DNA of 64,000 nt from Roseateles_B sp041912595 (GTDB lineage Bacteria > Pseudomonadota > Gammaproteobacteria > Burkholderiales > Burkholderiaceae_C), in the NCBI GenBank assembly GCA_041912595.1, contig JAYRMR010000011.1, positions 40,390-104,389 of the forward strand, in the 5' to 3' direction. The notes under the pieces are model-generated. The model was not told the origin of the DNA and ran no database searches. It saw nothing but the letters and a program-made list of their open reading frames with translations. Of this stretch, positions 1-8,937 are shown piece by piece (the first letter of the stretch is position 1; each line of letters opens with the position of its first letter). The position numbers were made by a program, and so were the translations under genes.

Positions 1-961
1 TGGCGATGATGCAGTCCGGGCGCACGGCCTTGGCCAGCTCGGGCCGGATCTCGGGCTCGGGGTTGGCCAGGGCCAGGATGATGGGCTTGTCGGCCATCGT
101 GGCAACCATCTCCGGCGTCAGCACGCCAGCGGCCGAACAGCCCAGGAAGACGTCGGCACCGGCCACCACGTCGGCCAGCGTGCGGGCGCTCGTGACCTGG
201 CAGTAGCGCTGCTTGGACTCGTCCAGCTTGCCGGCCTGCGCATCGGCGCGCTCGCTCTGGATCAGGCCCTTGGAATCGCAGACGAAGACGTTCTCGCGCT
301 TCACGCCGAGGCCCACCATCACGTCCAGGCAGGCGATGGCCGCGGCCCCCGCGCCCGAGACGGCCAGCTTCACCTGGCCGATGGCCTTGCCCACGAGCTC
401 CAGGCCGTTGAGCAGCGCAGCGCTGCTGATGATGGCCGTGCCGTGCTGGTCGTCGTGGAAGACGGGAATGTTCATGCGCTCGGACAGCTTCTTCTCGATG
501 TAGAAGCACTCGGGCGCCTTGATGTCCTCGAGGTTCACGCCGCCCAGCGTGGGCTCCATGGCGGCGATGATGTCGACGAGCTTGTCGGGGTCGCGCTCGG
601 CCAGCTCGATGTCGAAGACATCGACGCCGGCGAACTTCTTGAAGAGGCAGCCCTTGCCTTCCATCACCGGCTTGCCGGCCAGCGGGCCGATGTCGCCGAG
701 GCCCAGCACGGCCGTGCCGTTGGTGATCACACCGACGAGATTCGCGCGCGAGGTGTACTCGGCCGCGAGGCTCGGGTCCTCCTCGATGGCCAGGCAGGCA
801 TAGGCCACGCCGGGCGAGTAGGCCAGCGAGAGGTCGCGCTGGTTGGACAGGGCCTTGGTGGGCGTGACGGCGATCTTGCCGCGGGTCGGCGCGCGGTGGT
901 ATTCCAGCGCGGCGTCGCGCAGGGCGCTCTCGGCCGGCGACAAGGGCTCTTTCTCAGCCAT
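1..961 (-). CDS. maeB: NADP-dependent malic enzyme, N-terminal part (runs off the window)
   Basis: Decarboxylates malate to pyruvate with NADP+, linking the TCA cycle to pyruvate and NADPH supply in the cytoplasm. The fragment covers about the first 320 residues. It begins MAEKEPLSPAE, continues with the malic domain (LGLGDIGPLAGKPVMEGKG, then the VFHDDQHGTA segment) and enters the NAD(P)-binding domain with an SGAGAAAIACLD dinucleotide-binding loop. Full-length family members of about 760 residues carry a C-terminal phosphotransacetylase-like domain, which would lie outside the window. The start at 959-961 is preceded by a good AGGAGA ribosome-binding site. It could also be the short malic-enzyme form; the missing 3' part would decide. 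No frameshift is seen in the visible part. Confidence 0.93.
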   Translation of the reverse strand, partial: MAEKEPLSPAESALRDAALEYHRAPTRGKIAVTPTKALSNQRDLSLAYSPGVAYACLAIEEDPSLAAEYTSRANLVGVITNGTAVLGLGDIGPLAGKPVMEGKGCLFKKFAGVDVFDIELAERDPDKLVDIIAAMEPTLGGVNLEDIKAPECFYIEKKLSERMNIPVFHDDQHGTAIISSAALLNGLELVGKAIGQVKLAVSGAGAAAIACLDVMVGLGVKRENVFVCDSKGLIQSERADAQAGKLDESKQRYCQVTSARTLADVVAGADVFLGCSAAGVLTPEMVATMADKPIILALANPEPEIRPELAKAVRPDCIIA

Positions 962-1136
962 CCGGGTCTCCTCTTGTAGCTGTATGGACTGCAGGGCCGA
1001 CCAGCTTACTCCCGGGTACATGACGGTTTCATGCCGCGCTGATGCCGAGTCCTTTGCCCCTCATGCACAAATCGCAAACGCGGGCCTGACGGCCTTCGCG
1101 ACGCGACAAGGGAGCTTCCGCCAAGTCCACGGCGCC

Positions 1137-1165
1137 AAAGAAAAAGCCCGGACGAGCCGGGCTTT
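1137..1165 (-). terminator. Rho-independent terminator of pgk
   Basis: Read on the minus strand, a stem of AAAGCCCGG pairing with CCGGGCTTT around a short loop is followed by a T-rich run (TTTTTCTTT). It lies about 20 bp beyond the pgk stop codon, so it should end pgk transcription before maeB. Confidence 0.8.
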
Positions 1166-1185
1166 CTCTGGGGTGGGAACGGGGA

Positions 1186-2379
1186 TCAGCCGTTCGCGCG
1201 CTTGGCCAGGATCTCGAAGGCCGGCAGGGTCTTGCCTTCCAGCACTTCCAGGAAGGCGCCGCCGCCGGTGGAGATGTAGCCCACGTCCTTCTCGATGCCG
1301 TACTTGGCGATCGCGGCCAGGGTGTCGCCACCGCCGGCAATGCTGAAGGCGCTGCTGTCCGCGATGGCGCGGGCGATGGTTTCGGTGCCGTGCGCGAAGG
1401 CGTCGAACTCGAACACGCCCACCGGGCCGTTCCAGACGATGGTGCCGGCAGCCTTGAGCTGCTCGGCCAGGATGGCGGCGGTCTTGGGGCCGATGTCCAG
1501 GATCAGGTCGTCGTCCGCCACGTCGGTCGCGGCCTTGACGGTGGCCGGGGCGTCGGCGGCGAAGGTCTTGGCGGTCACCACGTCCACGGGAATGGGCACG
1601 GCGGCGCCGCGGGCCTTCATGGACTCAATCACGGCCGTGGCCTCACCCACGAGATCGGGCTCGGCCAGCGACTTGCCGATCTTCAGGCCGGCCGCCAGCA
1701 TGAAGGTGTTGGCAATGCCGCCGCCCACCACGAGGCCGTCGACGTTCTTGGACAGCGACTGCAGGATGGTCAGCTTGGTCGAGACCTTGGAGCCCGCCAC
1801 GATGGCGACGAGCGGGCGCTTCGGCTGGGCGAGGGCCTGGGTGATGGCGTCGATCTCGGCAGCCAGCAGCGGGCCGGCGCAGGCGATCTTCGCGAACTGG
1901 GCGATGCCGTAGGTCGTGCCCTCGGCGCGGTGGGCGGTGCCGAAGGCGTCGTTGACGTAGATGTCGCACAGGGCGGCCATCTTCTTCGCCAGTTCCTCGT
2001 TGTTCTTCTTCTCGCCCTTGTTGACGCGGCAGTTCTCCAGCAGCACCAGCTGGCCCGGCGCGACGCTCACGCCGTCCACCCAGTTGGCCACCAGCGGCAC
2101 CTCGCGGCCCATCAGTTCGCCCATGCGCTGGGCGATGGGGGCCAGGGAGTCTTCCGGCTTGAACTCGCCCTCGGTGGGACGGCCCAGGTGCGAGGTGACC
2201 ATCACGGCGGCACCGGCCTTCAGCGCCATCTCGATGGCGGGGATGGAGGCGCGGATGCGGGTGTCTTCGGTGATGCGGCCGGCGTCGTCCTGGGGGACGT
2301 TCAGGTCAGCACGGATGAAGACACGCTGGCCAGCGACCTTGCCGGCGGCCACGAGGTCGGAAAAACGCAGAACGTTCAT
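1186..2379 (-). CDS. pgk: Phosphoglycerate kinase
   Basis: Interconverts 1,3-bisphosphoglycerate and ADP with 3-phosphoglycerate and ATP in glycolysis. The 397-residue product has the usual length. Substrate-binding motifs are RADLNVPQD near the N terminus, TSHLGRPTEG and NCRVNKGEKKNN. The C-terminal nucleotide domain shows GGGIANTFMLAAG and the SIAGGGDTLAAI loop. I chose the ATG at 2377-2379 (MNVLRFSDL) over a longer reading because it gives the canonical N terminus. The gene stands alone, with a strong terminator downstream and azlD ending 130 bp upstream. Nothing unusual is seen. Confidence 0.97.
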   Translation of the reverse strand: MNVLRFSDLVAAGKVAGQRVFIRADLNVPQDDAGRITEDTRIRASIPAIEMALKAGAAVMVTSHLGRPTEGEFKPEDSLAPIAQRMGELMGREVPLVANWVDGVSVAPGQLVLLENCRVNKGEKKNNEELAKKMAALCDIYVNDAFGTAHRAEGTTYGIAQFAKIACAGPLLAAEIDAITQALAQPKRPLVAIVAGSKVSTKLTILQSLSKNVDGLVVGGGIANTFMLAAGLKIGKSLAEPDLVGEATAVIESMKARGAAVPIPVDVVTAKTFAADAPATVKAATDVADDDLILDIGPKTAAILAEQLKAAGTIVWNGPVGVFEFDAFAHGTETIARAIADSSAFSIAGGGDTLAAIAKYGIEKDVGYISTGGGAFLEVLEGKTLPAFEILAKRANG

Positions 2380-2508
2380 GAGTCTCTCGGTTTGGATTGG
2401 AATTCGGGGGGCTGCGCGAGGCGGACCCCGGCAGCGCAAGCCCTCTAGCTTACCAAGCCGCCTCGGCGGCGCTCTTGCGTAACGGGTACGTTCCCGAGGA
2501 CAGGGCGC

Positions 2509-2841
2509 CTACCAGCCCAGACCGATGCGCAGGGCCAGCATCACCGCCGTGCCGCTGAGAATCGTGCCGAGGATGCCGCGCTTCCAGAAGAAGTAGGCCG
2601 TCCCGACCGCGGCCGCGTAGAGCCTCGCGTCCTGCCAGGTGTGCAGCAGCTGGCCGTCGGGGGTCATCACGATCTGCGGCAGCACCACGGCCGCCAGGGC
2701 CGCGAGCGGCGCATAGCGCAGCCCCTGCTTCGCCCAGTCCGGCATGGGGATCTCGCGCTCGGGGATCATGAAGAAGCCGCGGGCCAGCACCGTGATCAGG
2801 GCCAGGCCGGCGATGGCCAGGGCGGTCATCCACTCGTTCAC
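2509..2841 (-). CDS. azlD: AzlD-family branched-chain amino-acid export subunit
   Basis: A small 110-residue membrane protein with three to four hydrophobic segments; the middle carries ALAAVVLPQIVMTPDG, typical of AzlD partners of AzlC. The pair exports branched-chain amino acids and their analogues in characterised systems. The likely start is the GTG at 2839-2841, which overlaps the azlC stop in a GTGA arrangement and implies translational coupling; an internal ATG at 2827-2829 is an alternative. No regulator is adjacent. Function is inferred from family and pairing. Confidence 0.85.
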   Translation of the reverse strand: MNEWMTALAIAGLALITVLARGFFMIPEREIPMPDWAKQGLRYAPLAALAAVVLPQIVMTPDGQLLHTWQDARLYAAAVGTAYFFWKRGILGTILSGTAVMLALRIGLGW

Positions 2842-3575
2842 TTGACGGCCTCCTCGGGCTTTCTGGCGTCGGGCATCCAGTGGTCCAGCAGCAGGCCCAT
2901 GGCCACCGCGGCTGCGATGGCGACGACGATGTTGAGCTTCAGCGGCAGCGCGTAGCTCGCCACCGCCGCGCAGCCGGCCACGCCCGCGGAGATCCAGCTC
3001 TTGCGATCGGACAGCAGCGAGTAGGTCAAGCCCAGCAGCGCCAGCACGCCGGCGAAGCCGAGGCCCCATTCGGTCGGCACCCGGTCCGCCAGCAGGATGC
3101 CGGCAATGGACGGCACCTGCCAGGCGCTCCAGTTCAGCGCCACGCCGCCCCAGAAGTAGGCCAGCGCCGGCTCGTCGGCCGGCTTGGGCTCGGGGTAGCG
3201 GCGCATGAAGGCGACGTAGTTGAGGTCGGCCGCGAAGTAGCCCGTGAACAGGCGCCAGCGCCGCGGCAGGTGCCCCAGGTAGAAGCGCCACTGGGCGCTG
3301 AAGATCACGAAGCGCAGGTTCACGCAGAAGGCCGTGGCCCACAGCACCCACAGCGGCGCACCGGCGGCCAGGAGCGGCAGCGCCGCGAGCTGCGAGCTGC
3401 CGGCGAAGACGGTCAGGCTCATCAGGAGCGCCAGCGGCAGCGAGAGCCCGCTCTTGATCATGGCCACGCCGGTGACCAGGCCCCAGGCCGAGATGCCGAG
3501 CGTGATGCCCAGCATGTCGCGGGCGCCCTCGCGAAATTCGGGATGACGCCGGAGCGCCAGGAAAGTACTGCTCAT
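2838..3575 (-). CDS. azlC: AzlC-family permease, branched-chain amino-acid exporter
   Basis: A 245-residue inner-membrane protein. The region MLGITLGISAWGLVTGVAM followed by VFAGSSQLAALPLL is the AzlC signature, and five to six further hydrophobic segments follow. It forms the main permease subunit with AzlD, whose gene overlaps its stop codon. Substrates are probably branched-chain amino acids, which is family knowledge rather than something visible here. The gene begins 84 bp beyond the end of the polysaccharide operon on the same strand, and no clear terminator separates them, so read-through is possible. Confidence 0.88.
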   Translation of the reverse strand: MSSTFLALRRHPEFREGARDMLGITLGISAWGLVTGVAMIKSGLSLPLALLMSLTVFAGSSQLAALPLLAAGAPLWVLWATAFCVNLRFVIFSAQWRFYLGHLPRRWRLFTGYFAADLNYVAFMRRYPEPKPADEPALAYFWGGVALNWSAWQVPSIAGILLADRVPTEWGLGFAGVLALLGLTYSLLSDRKSWISAGVAGCAAVASYALPLKLNIVVAIAAAVAMGLLLDHWMPDARKPEEAVK

Positions 3576-3659
3576 GCCCGCATTGTCGCCAGCCGGCTTG
3601 CACGGTGCTGGCGCTCGGGCATCGCAAGCCTGCAGTGCGCCCTTCTCTGCGGCAGAAGG

Positions 3660-5537
3660 CTACTGGGGCGCCGGCTGGTACTCGGGCACCAGGCGGCGCA
3701 GCTGCGCCACCGCACCACTCACATCCCCCGCACGGCAGGCCTCGCGCAGCGCGGCCAGCAGCGGCTCCAGCACGTCCGGCTCGAGCAGGCGCTCGTGGGC
3801 GCACAGGATGCGGGGATGCGCGCTGGGCGTGACGCCGTCACCGATCAGCAGCTCCTCGTAGAGCTTCTCGCCCGGGCGCAGGCCGACGAACTCGATGGCG
3901 ATGTCACCGTCCGGCTGGCGCTCGGTGCGCTCGGTCAGGCCCGACAGGCGAATCAGCGTGCGTGCCAGGTCCACGATGCGCACGGGCTCGCCCATGTCCA
4001 GTACGAAGACCTCGCCGCCCTGGGCCATGGCCCCCGCCTGGATCACGAGCTGTGCCGCCTCGGGGATCAGCATGAAGTAGCGGATGATGTCCGGGTGCGT
4101 GATGGTGATGGGGCCGCCATCCTGGATCTGACGCTTGAACAGCGGCACGACCGAGCCCGAGGACCCCAGCACATTGCCGAAGCGGACCATCGCGAAGGTG
4201 GTGCGATGAGGGGTCTCCTGGGCGGCCGCCTGGAAGATCAGCTCCGCCGCCCGCTTGGTCGTGCCCATGATGTTGGTCGGACGCACGGCCTTGTCGGTGG
4301 ACACCAGCACGCAGGTCGCAACGCCGGCCGCCGCCGCACAGCGTGCCACGGCCAGCGAGCCGAAGACGTTGTTGCTGATGCCGCGCAGCACATTGGCCTC
4401 CACAAGGGGCACATGCTTGTAGGCCGCTGCGTGGTAGACCGTGTCGACCCGGTGGCTGCGCATCAGCTGCATCAGCAGGTCCTCGTCCAGCACGCTGCCC
4501 AGCACGGCCTCGAGGGTCAGGTCTTGCGCCTGCGGGCGCAGCTCCTGCTCGATGCTGTACAGCGCGAACTCGGAGTGGTCCAGCAGGATCAGCACGGCCG
4601 GGCGCTGGCTGATGATCTGCCGGCACAGCTCGCTGCCGATGGACCCGCCGGCCCCGGTCACCAGCACGGCCTTGCCGCGGATGTTGCGGCTGAAGAGGCT
4701 GGCGTCAGGCGGCACGGCCTCGCGCCCCAGCAGGTCCGGCAACGCGACCTCGCGGATGTCGGACACCCGCACATCACCCTGCACCAGGTCGACCAGTCCA
4801 GGCAAGGTCTTGACCGGCCGGCCCGTCTCTTCAGCCAGTTCAATGATGCGGCGGCGCACCGCAGGTGGTGCCGAAGGTACCGCCACGACAATCAGGTCGA
4901 CGGCCAGCTTGTCAGCCGCATCGCACAGCGATTCGGCAGGCAACACGTCCAGTCCTGCCACCTTCTTGCCGCGCAGGCCGGGCTCATCATCCACAAAACA
5001 GACGGCGCGGTACTCGGGACTGAACTGCATGCTGTGGGCCAGCTGTGCACCCGCGGCCCCGGCGCCATAGATGATGGTCCGCACCAGGGGTCGACCGTGC
5101 CGTTGCAGGGCGCCCCACAACAACGCCCGCGCCAAGAAGCGCGAGATCAGCACATAAGCAAAGGTGATGAACCAGAAAATGAGCATGGAGGAGCGCGGCA
5201 GCATGGTCAGATCCGCGGCCTGCGCAAGCATGTAGACCAGCACCACCACCGCGGCCAAGGACGCACTGCAACGCGCCAGCACGCGCAGATCCAGGTAGCG
5301 GACCACCGAGCGGTACAGGCCCGCAGCGGCCAACACCGGGATGGCCAGCCATGCAAAGATCACCTGCCCCATCAGCGCGGTGTGCAGGGCCTCGTCCAGG
5401 GTCCCCACACGCAGCGTCACTGACACCAGCATGCACAGGGGCAAGAACATGGCATCGACAGCAGCCAGCAGAGCCGCTTTGCTCCAGGCGGGCAGCGCAA
5501 CCAGCCCGCGCAGGCTCCGGAAGCCCCATGCCCTCAT
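3660..5537 (-). CDS. Membrane nucleotide-sugar 4,6-dehydratase, CapD/PglF/WbpM family
   Basis: Probably converts UDP-GlcNAc to UDP-4-keto-6-deoxy-GlcNAc, the first step to bacillosamine-type and legionaminic-type sugars. The 625-residue product has about four N-terminal transmembrane segments, a first Rossmann-like domain (IIYGAGAAGAQLA) and a second, catalytic SDR domain (VLVTGAGGSIGSEL). The STDKAVRPTN and MGTTKRAAE segments match the modified active site of the PglF group. I chose the ATG at 5535-5537, which overlaps the stop of the upstream wzz-like gene (ATGA); a longer reading would need a TTG. It is the last gene of the polysaccharide operon. The matching aminotransferase and acetyltransferase in the same operon support this dehydratase role. 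Confidence 0.9.
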   Translation of the reverse strand: MRAWGFRSLRGLVALPAWSKAALLAAVDAMFLPLCMLVSVTLRVGTLDEALHTALMGQVIFAWLAIPVLAAAGLYRSVVRYLDLRVLARCSASLAAVVVLVYMLAQAADLTMLPRSSMLIFWFITFAYVLISRFLARALLWGALQRHGRPLVRTIIYGAGAAGAQLAHSMQFSPEYRAVCFVDDEPGLRGKKVAGLDVLPAESLCDAADKLAVDLIVVAVPSAPPAVRRRIIELAEETGRPVKTLPGLVDLVQGDVRVSDIREVALPDLLGREAVPPDASLFSRNIRGKAVLVTGAGGSIGSELCRQIISQRPAVLILLDHSEFALYSIEQELRPQAQDLTLEAVLGSVLDEDLLMQLMRSHRVDTVYHAAAYKHVPLVEANVLRGISNNVFGSLAVARCAAAAGVATCVLVSTDKAVRPTNIMGTTKRAAELIFQAAAQETPHRTTFAMVRFGNVLGSSGSVVPLFKRQIQDGGPITITHPDIIRYFMLIPEAAQLVIQAGAMAQGGEVFVLDMGEPVRIVDLARTLIRLSGLTERTERQPDGDIAIEFVGLRPGEKLYEELLIGDGVTPSAHPRILCAHERLLEPDVLEPLLAALREACRAGDVSGAVAQLRRLVPEYQPAPQ

Positions 5538-6757
5538 GCTCGCCTCCAACGCCAGGCCTTGGCCAAGGCCCCCCAGGAGGCCGCACGGTCAGGATCCTCG
5601 CTGCGAACCTTTGCCACATAGCCTCTGGCCAGCACGCCGACCATTGAGCCTAGCAGGCCCAACATGAACAGCCCCGCCACCAACAGACTCATACGCGGCG
5701 ACGACTTGCGCTCAGGCACCCGGGCCACGTCTACCTGCTGCAAGGACGGGCTTTCCTTGGCCTCATCCAGCTTGGCGATCTCGTACTGGCGGATCAGGCC
5801 CTCCATCAAGGCCTCTTGAATCTTCAGCTCGCGGCGCGCCCGGACGTAGTCGACGGCCGCGGCCGGCAGCTTGGCCAAGGACACCCCCACGGCACTTGGC
5901 CCCTGCGCTGACTCTGCGCGGGCCAGCTCGGACTTCAGCCCGGCCAGCTCGGAACCCAGCTTCAGCACAGCGGGGTTCTGTTCGGTGCTGTCCACCCGCA
6001 ACACCCGCATCTGCACTTCGCGCTCGGCAATGGCTGCTCGCAGCTGTGCCACTCCCGTCACCACCGCCTCGGCCTGCTTCTCAAGGGCGATCATGCCGGA
6101 CTTCTCCTGCACCACGCGCAGGCCTGCCTCGGCCTGCACCAGAGCCTCCTTGGCATCTTTGATCTGACGCTCGTAGAAGACCCGGCGCTGCTGTGCCTCC
6201 CCGATGGCCAGGCGCCCGAGCACCTTGCTGATCTCCTCGGCATGGGCGTTGGCTAGGCGCGCGGCAAATTCTGGATCTCGGTCCTCGACGTCCACGCTGA
6301 TCAAACCGGACTTCTTGTCTGCGCCAACACGCACGAATTCCGCGATGCGTCGCCGTAGAGCTTCTTGGCTAGCCACCCCGTAGCGCTCCCGAAGGTTGAA
6401 GCGGCCATCCAGCCCACGGACCACGCTGTCGCTCGTCAGCAAAGCCACATACATCTCATCCGGTGTCTTCACCCCAGCGCCGGCCAGCCCGCCCAGCGAC
6501 CCCAGCGCCGCCAATGCAGCCGCCCCCGCCTGCTGCTGGGCAGATGCCGGAGGCAGGAAAGTGGTCGTGGCGGTGAAGTTCTCTGGCAAGGTCAGGGCCA
6601 GCCCCAGGCCGAGCACCGCGCCCGCACTCGCCGCCAGGGCCATGCGCTTCTTCGCTTCGCCAAGCCAGGTCAACGCCTCAACCAGGCTCACAGCAGGCGC
6701 CTGTTCCTCCCAGTCGTCGCCACTGGCCGCGGGGTCGTCAAGCAATTCAGGATTCAT
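5534..6757 (-). CDS. Wzz/Wzc-type polysaccharide co-polymerase without kinase domain
   Basis: Controls chain length or export of the surface polysaccharide from the inner membrane. The 407-residue protein has an N-terminal transmembrane helix near residue 40, a long periplasmic coiled-coil region rich in A, E, K, R and Q, and a C-terminal helix (about residue 360) preceded by the proline-containing SSPRM segment typical of Wzz proteins. It ends about 30 residues after that helix, so the cytoplasmic BY-kinase domain of Wzc is absent, and no separate kinase or phosphatase is visible in this operon. Its stop overlaps the dehydratase start by 4 bp. Confidence 0.85.
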   Translation of the reverse strand: MNPELLDDPAASGDDWEEQAPAVSLVEALTWLGEAKKRMALAASAGAVLGLGLALTLPENFTATTTFLPPASAQQQAGAAALAALGSLGGLAGAGVKTPDEMYVALLTSDSVVRGLDGRFNLRERYGVASQEALRRRIAEFVRVGADKKSGLISVDVEDRDPEFAARLANAHAEEISKVLGRLAIGEAQQRRVFYERQIKDAKEALVQAEAGLRVVQEKSGMIALEKQAEAVVTGVAQLRAAIAEREVQMRVLRVDSTEQNPAVLKLGSELAGLKSELARAESAQGPSAVGVSLAKLPAAAVDYVRARRELKIQEALMEGLIRQYEIAKLDEAKESPSLQQVDVARVPERKSSPRMSLLVAGLFMLGLLGSMVGVLARGYVAKVRSEDPDRAASWGALAKAWRWRRA

Positions 6758-6772
6758 AGGTCAGTACGGGTT

Positions 6773-8263
6773 TCAGCCCTTGGCGAAAAGATCGTTCAGC
6801 ACGTCGATCACGCGATCCTGCTGAGCTTCTGTCATGTTGGAGCCCGACGGCAGGCAGAAGCCCGTCTCGAACAGATAGGCGGAGACGGACTGCTGCGGCA
6901 GGTGGCTGTAGTAGGACGCTTGTGAGAAGACGGGCTGCAGCTGCATCGGCTTCCACACCGGACGCGCCTCGATACGCTCAGCCATCAGATGCTTCATGAG
7001 GTCCTGGCTGCTCACGCGTGTGCGTTCCGTGCGAATCACGCCGGTGCTGAGCCATCGGTTTGAATAACTCCAGGCTGGCTCGCCCATCCATTCGATGGCG
7101 CTGACATGGGCAAGGCCTGTCCTGTAGCGCTCGAACACACGACGGCGCGCCTCCACGCGGTCCTTCAGCACCCGCAACTGGCCACGCCCGACGCCGGCCA
7201 GGATATTGCTCATGCGGTAGTTGTAGCCGACGGTGGTGTGCTCGTAGTGAGCCACCGGCTCGCGGGCCTGGGTGGCCAGGAAGCGAGCACGCTTGATCAA
7301 CTCCTCGTCATCGGACACCAGCATGCCGCCGCCAGAGGTGGTGATGATCTTGTTGCCGTTGAAGGAAAAGATGCCCATGCGCCCCATGGAGCCGCTGGGG
7401 CGCTGCTTGTAGCTGGCCCCCAAAGACTCCGCCGAGTCCTCGACGATCGGCACGCCGTAGGCTTCGCATAGCTCCAGCAGCGGATCCATGTCAGCGCTCT
7501 GACCGTACAGGCTCACCACGATCACGGCCTTGGGCAAACGTCCCTGCGCCTTGGCTTCGGCCAGGGCGCGTTCCAGCGCCAGCGGCGACATGTTCCAGCT
7601 GTAAGGCTCGGAGTCGATGAATACCGGTTCGGCCCCCTGGTAGAGGATCGGGTTGGCCGTTGCCACGAAGGTCAAGGCCGAGCAGAAGACACGATCTCCG
7701 GGACCGACGTCCAGCAGACGCAGTGCCAGATGGATGGCAGCCGTGCCGGAGGAGACGGCTGCCGCGTGCTTGACGCCCACTTCAGCTGCGAGCTCCTGCT
7801 CGAAGGCGTCCACATGAGGGCCCAGCGGCGCGATCCAGTTGGTTCGGAAAGCCTCCTCGACGAACTCGCGCTCGAACTCACCCAGGTGGGGCGTGGACAG
7901 GAGGATCTGTTCATCCAGTTCCTTGCGCTCGAGGAGCGCGGCTACACGGCCTTCGCTGTCAAGCACCGGGATGTGATGGATGGAATGCTGCCCCATCAGG
8001 ATCAGCGCCTGCTGGCGCGTGTAGCCGCCTACGTTCAAGGTGACCGACACCTGCTGAGACAGCTGCGCCAGCGTGGAGTCCAGCGACACGTTGTCCAACA
8101 CCAGACGACGGAGATCGCCGTCAGTGACGGTGCGCTCGAAACGGCCGTCCGCCGCTACGAGCAACAGCAAGCCACTGCCGGTTCTGTCCAGCACGGACAG
8201 CGCCTCGCGGATCGTGCAGCTGCGGACAAGCTGAATGTCCTTCAACACGGTTGCATTACTCAT
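6773..8263 (-). CDS. CBS-pair domain fused to a DegT/PglE-type sugar aminotransferase
   Basis: Predicted PLP-dependent aminotransferase making UDP-4-amino-4,6-dideoxy-GlcNAc from the 4-keto sugar. In the 496-residue product, residues 1 to about 118 form a CBS pair (DGDLRRLVLDNVS is the end of the first repeat; HSIHHIPVLDSEGRVAALL belongs to the second). Residues about 128-496 are a DegT/DnrJ/EryC1/StrS aminotransferase with SSGTAAIHLAL near 171, EDSAESLGA near 275 and the PLP lysine K305 in SFNGNK. Standalone PglE and LegC enzymes lack the CBS part. Start: the ATG at 8261-8263 overlaps the upstream stop (ATGA) and has an AAGGG site; an in-frame ATG at 8269 is less well spaced. CBS pairs usually bind adenosyl ligands, so nucleotide control of the enzyme is a plausible inference. 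Confidence 0.9.
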   Translation of the reverse strand: MSNATVLKDIQLVRSCTIREALSVLDRTGSGLLLLVAADGRFERTVTDGDLRRLVLDNVSLDSTLAQLSQQVSVTLNVGGYTRQQALILMGQHSIHHIPVLDSEGRVAALLERKELDEQILLSTPHLGEFEREFVEEAFRTNWIAPLGPHVDAFEQELAAEVGVKHAAAVSSGTAAIHLALRLLDVGPGDRVFCSALTFVATANPILYQGAEPVFIDSEPYSWNMSPLALERALAEAKAQGRLPKAVIVVSLYGQSADMDPLLELCEAYGVPIVEDSAESLGASYKQRPSGSMGRMGIFSFNGNKIITTSGGGMLVSDDEELIKRARFLATQAREPVAHYEHTTVGYNYRMSNILAGVGRGQLRVLKDRVEARRRVFERYRTGLAHVSAIEWMGEPAWSYSNRWLSTGVIRTERTRVSSQDLMKHLMAERIEARPVWKPMQLQPVFSQASYYSHLPQQSVSAYLFETGFCLPSGSNMTEAQQDRVIDVLNDLFAKG

Positions 8264-8937
8264 GACCATCCCTTTTCAGCCACTGAGTGGCTTTTCGTTT
8301 CCCGAGCCGGCACGCCGACCACCGTGACCCCTGGCGCGACATCATTCCGCACCACCGCCCCGGCACCAATCACTGCACCAGCACCAATCTTCACTCCCGG
8401 CAGGATGCGGGCTCCCGCACCGACCAGCACTCCCTGACCCAGCCGGACCTCCCCCGCAAGACTCGCCAGCGGTGCCACATGGCAGAAATCACCCACGCTG
8501 CAGTCGTGATCCACGACGGCGCCATGATTGAGGATCACGCCCGTCCCCAGCGCCGCGCATGGCCCCAGCACCGCGCCTGCCGCCACGAAGCTGCCCAGGC
8601 CCAGGCTGGCATGCGCGGACACCATGGCTCGCGGATGCTGCACCGTCAGCATTCGCGCGCGATCCAGGCTGTCGAAGATGCGGCGGCGCACCGCGTTATT
8701 GCCCACAGCCACATGCACGCGGTCACCCGCTTGCATCACAGCCTTCAGGGCGCCCAGCACCGGCAGACCGATCAGTGTCTGCCCCCACAAGGCCTCGCAA
8801 TCGTCCACGAAGCACAGCGGCCAGGCCACACCAGCCGCCTGCAGGGCGTCCGCTACCACCTTGCCCTGCCCGCCCGCGCCAACCAGGAGGGCCCGCGCGT
8901 CCGGATGGTCTTGAAGGCCGTGCACTTCAGTACGCAT
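8260..8937 (-). CDS. NeuD/PglD-family sugar acetyltransferase
   Basis: Likely N-acetylates the 4-amino sugar with acetyl-CoA to give UDP-diNAc-bacillosamine. The 225-residue protein has the PglD layout: an N-terminal Rossmann-like UDP-binding domain (ALLVGAGGQGKVVADAL, residues 15-32) and a C-terminal left-handed beta-helix of hexapeptide repeats with the catalytic histidine in AVVDHDCSVGDF. NeuD sialic-acid O-acetyltransferases share this fold, so O-acetylation of the final nonulosonate is the main alternative. Because it follows the PglE-type gene and the operon has no other hexapeptide-type acetyltransferase, I prefer the N-acetyltransferase role. It overlaps the neuC-like gene upstream by 11 bp. 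Confidence 0.85.
   Translation of the reverse strand: MRTEVHGLQDHPDARALLVGAGGQGKVVADALQAAGVAWPLCFVDDCEALWGQTLIGLPVLGALKAVMQAGDRVHVAVGNNAVRRRIFDSLDRARMLTVQHPRAMVSAHASLGLGSFVAAGAVLGPCAALGTGVILNHGAVVDHDCSVGDFCHVAPLASLAGEVRLGQGVLVGAGARILPGVKIGAGAVIGAGAVVRNDVAPGVTVVGVPARETKSHSVAEKGWS

Noticed and set aside
2880..5423. 847-codon open reading frame on the plus strand opposite azlC and the dehydratase gene
   Set aside because: Shadow frame of high-GC coding DNA: it is rich in H, Q, R, G and A with no domain, and both genes beneath it are well supported. Similar long shadows at 14219-16060, 32452-35004 and 35715-38210 were dropped for the same reason.
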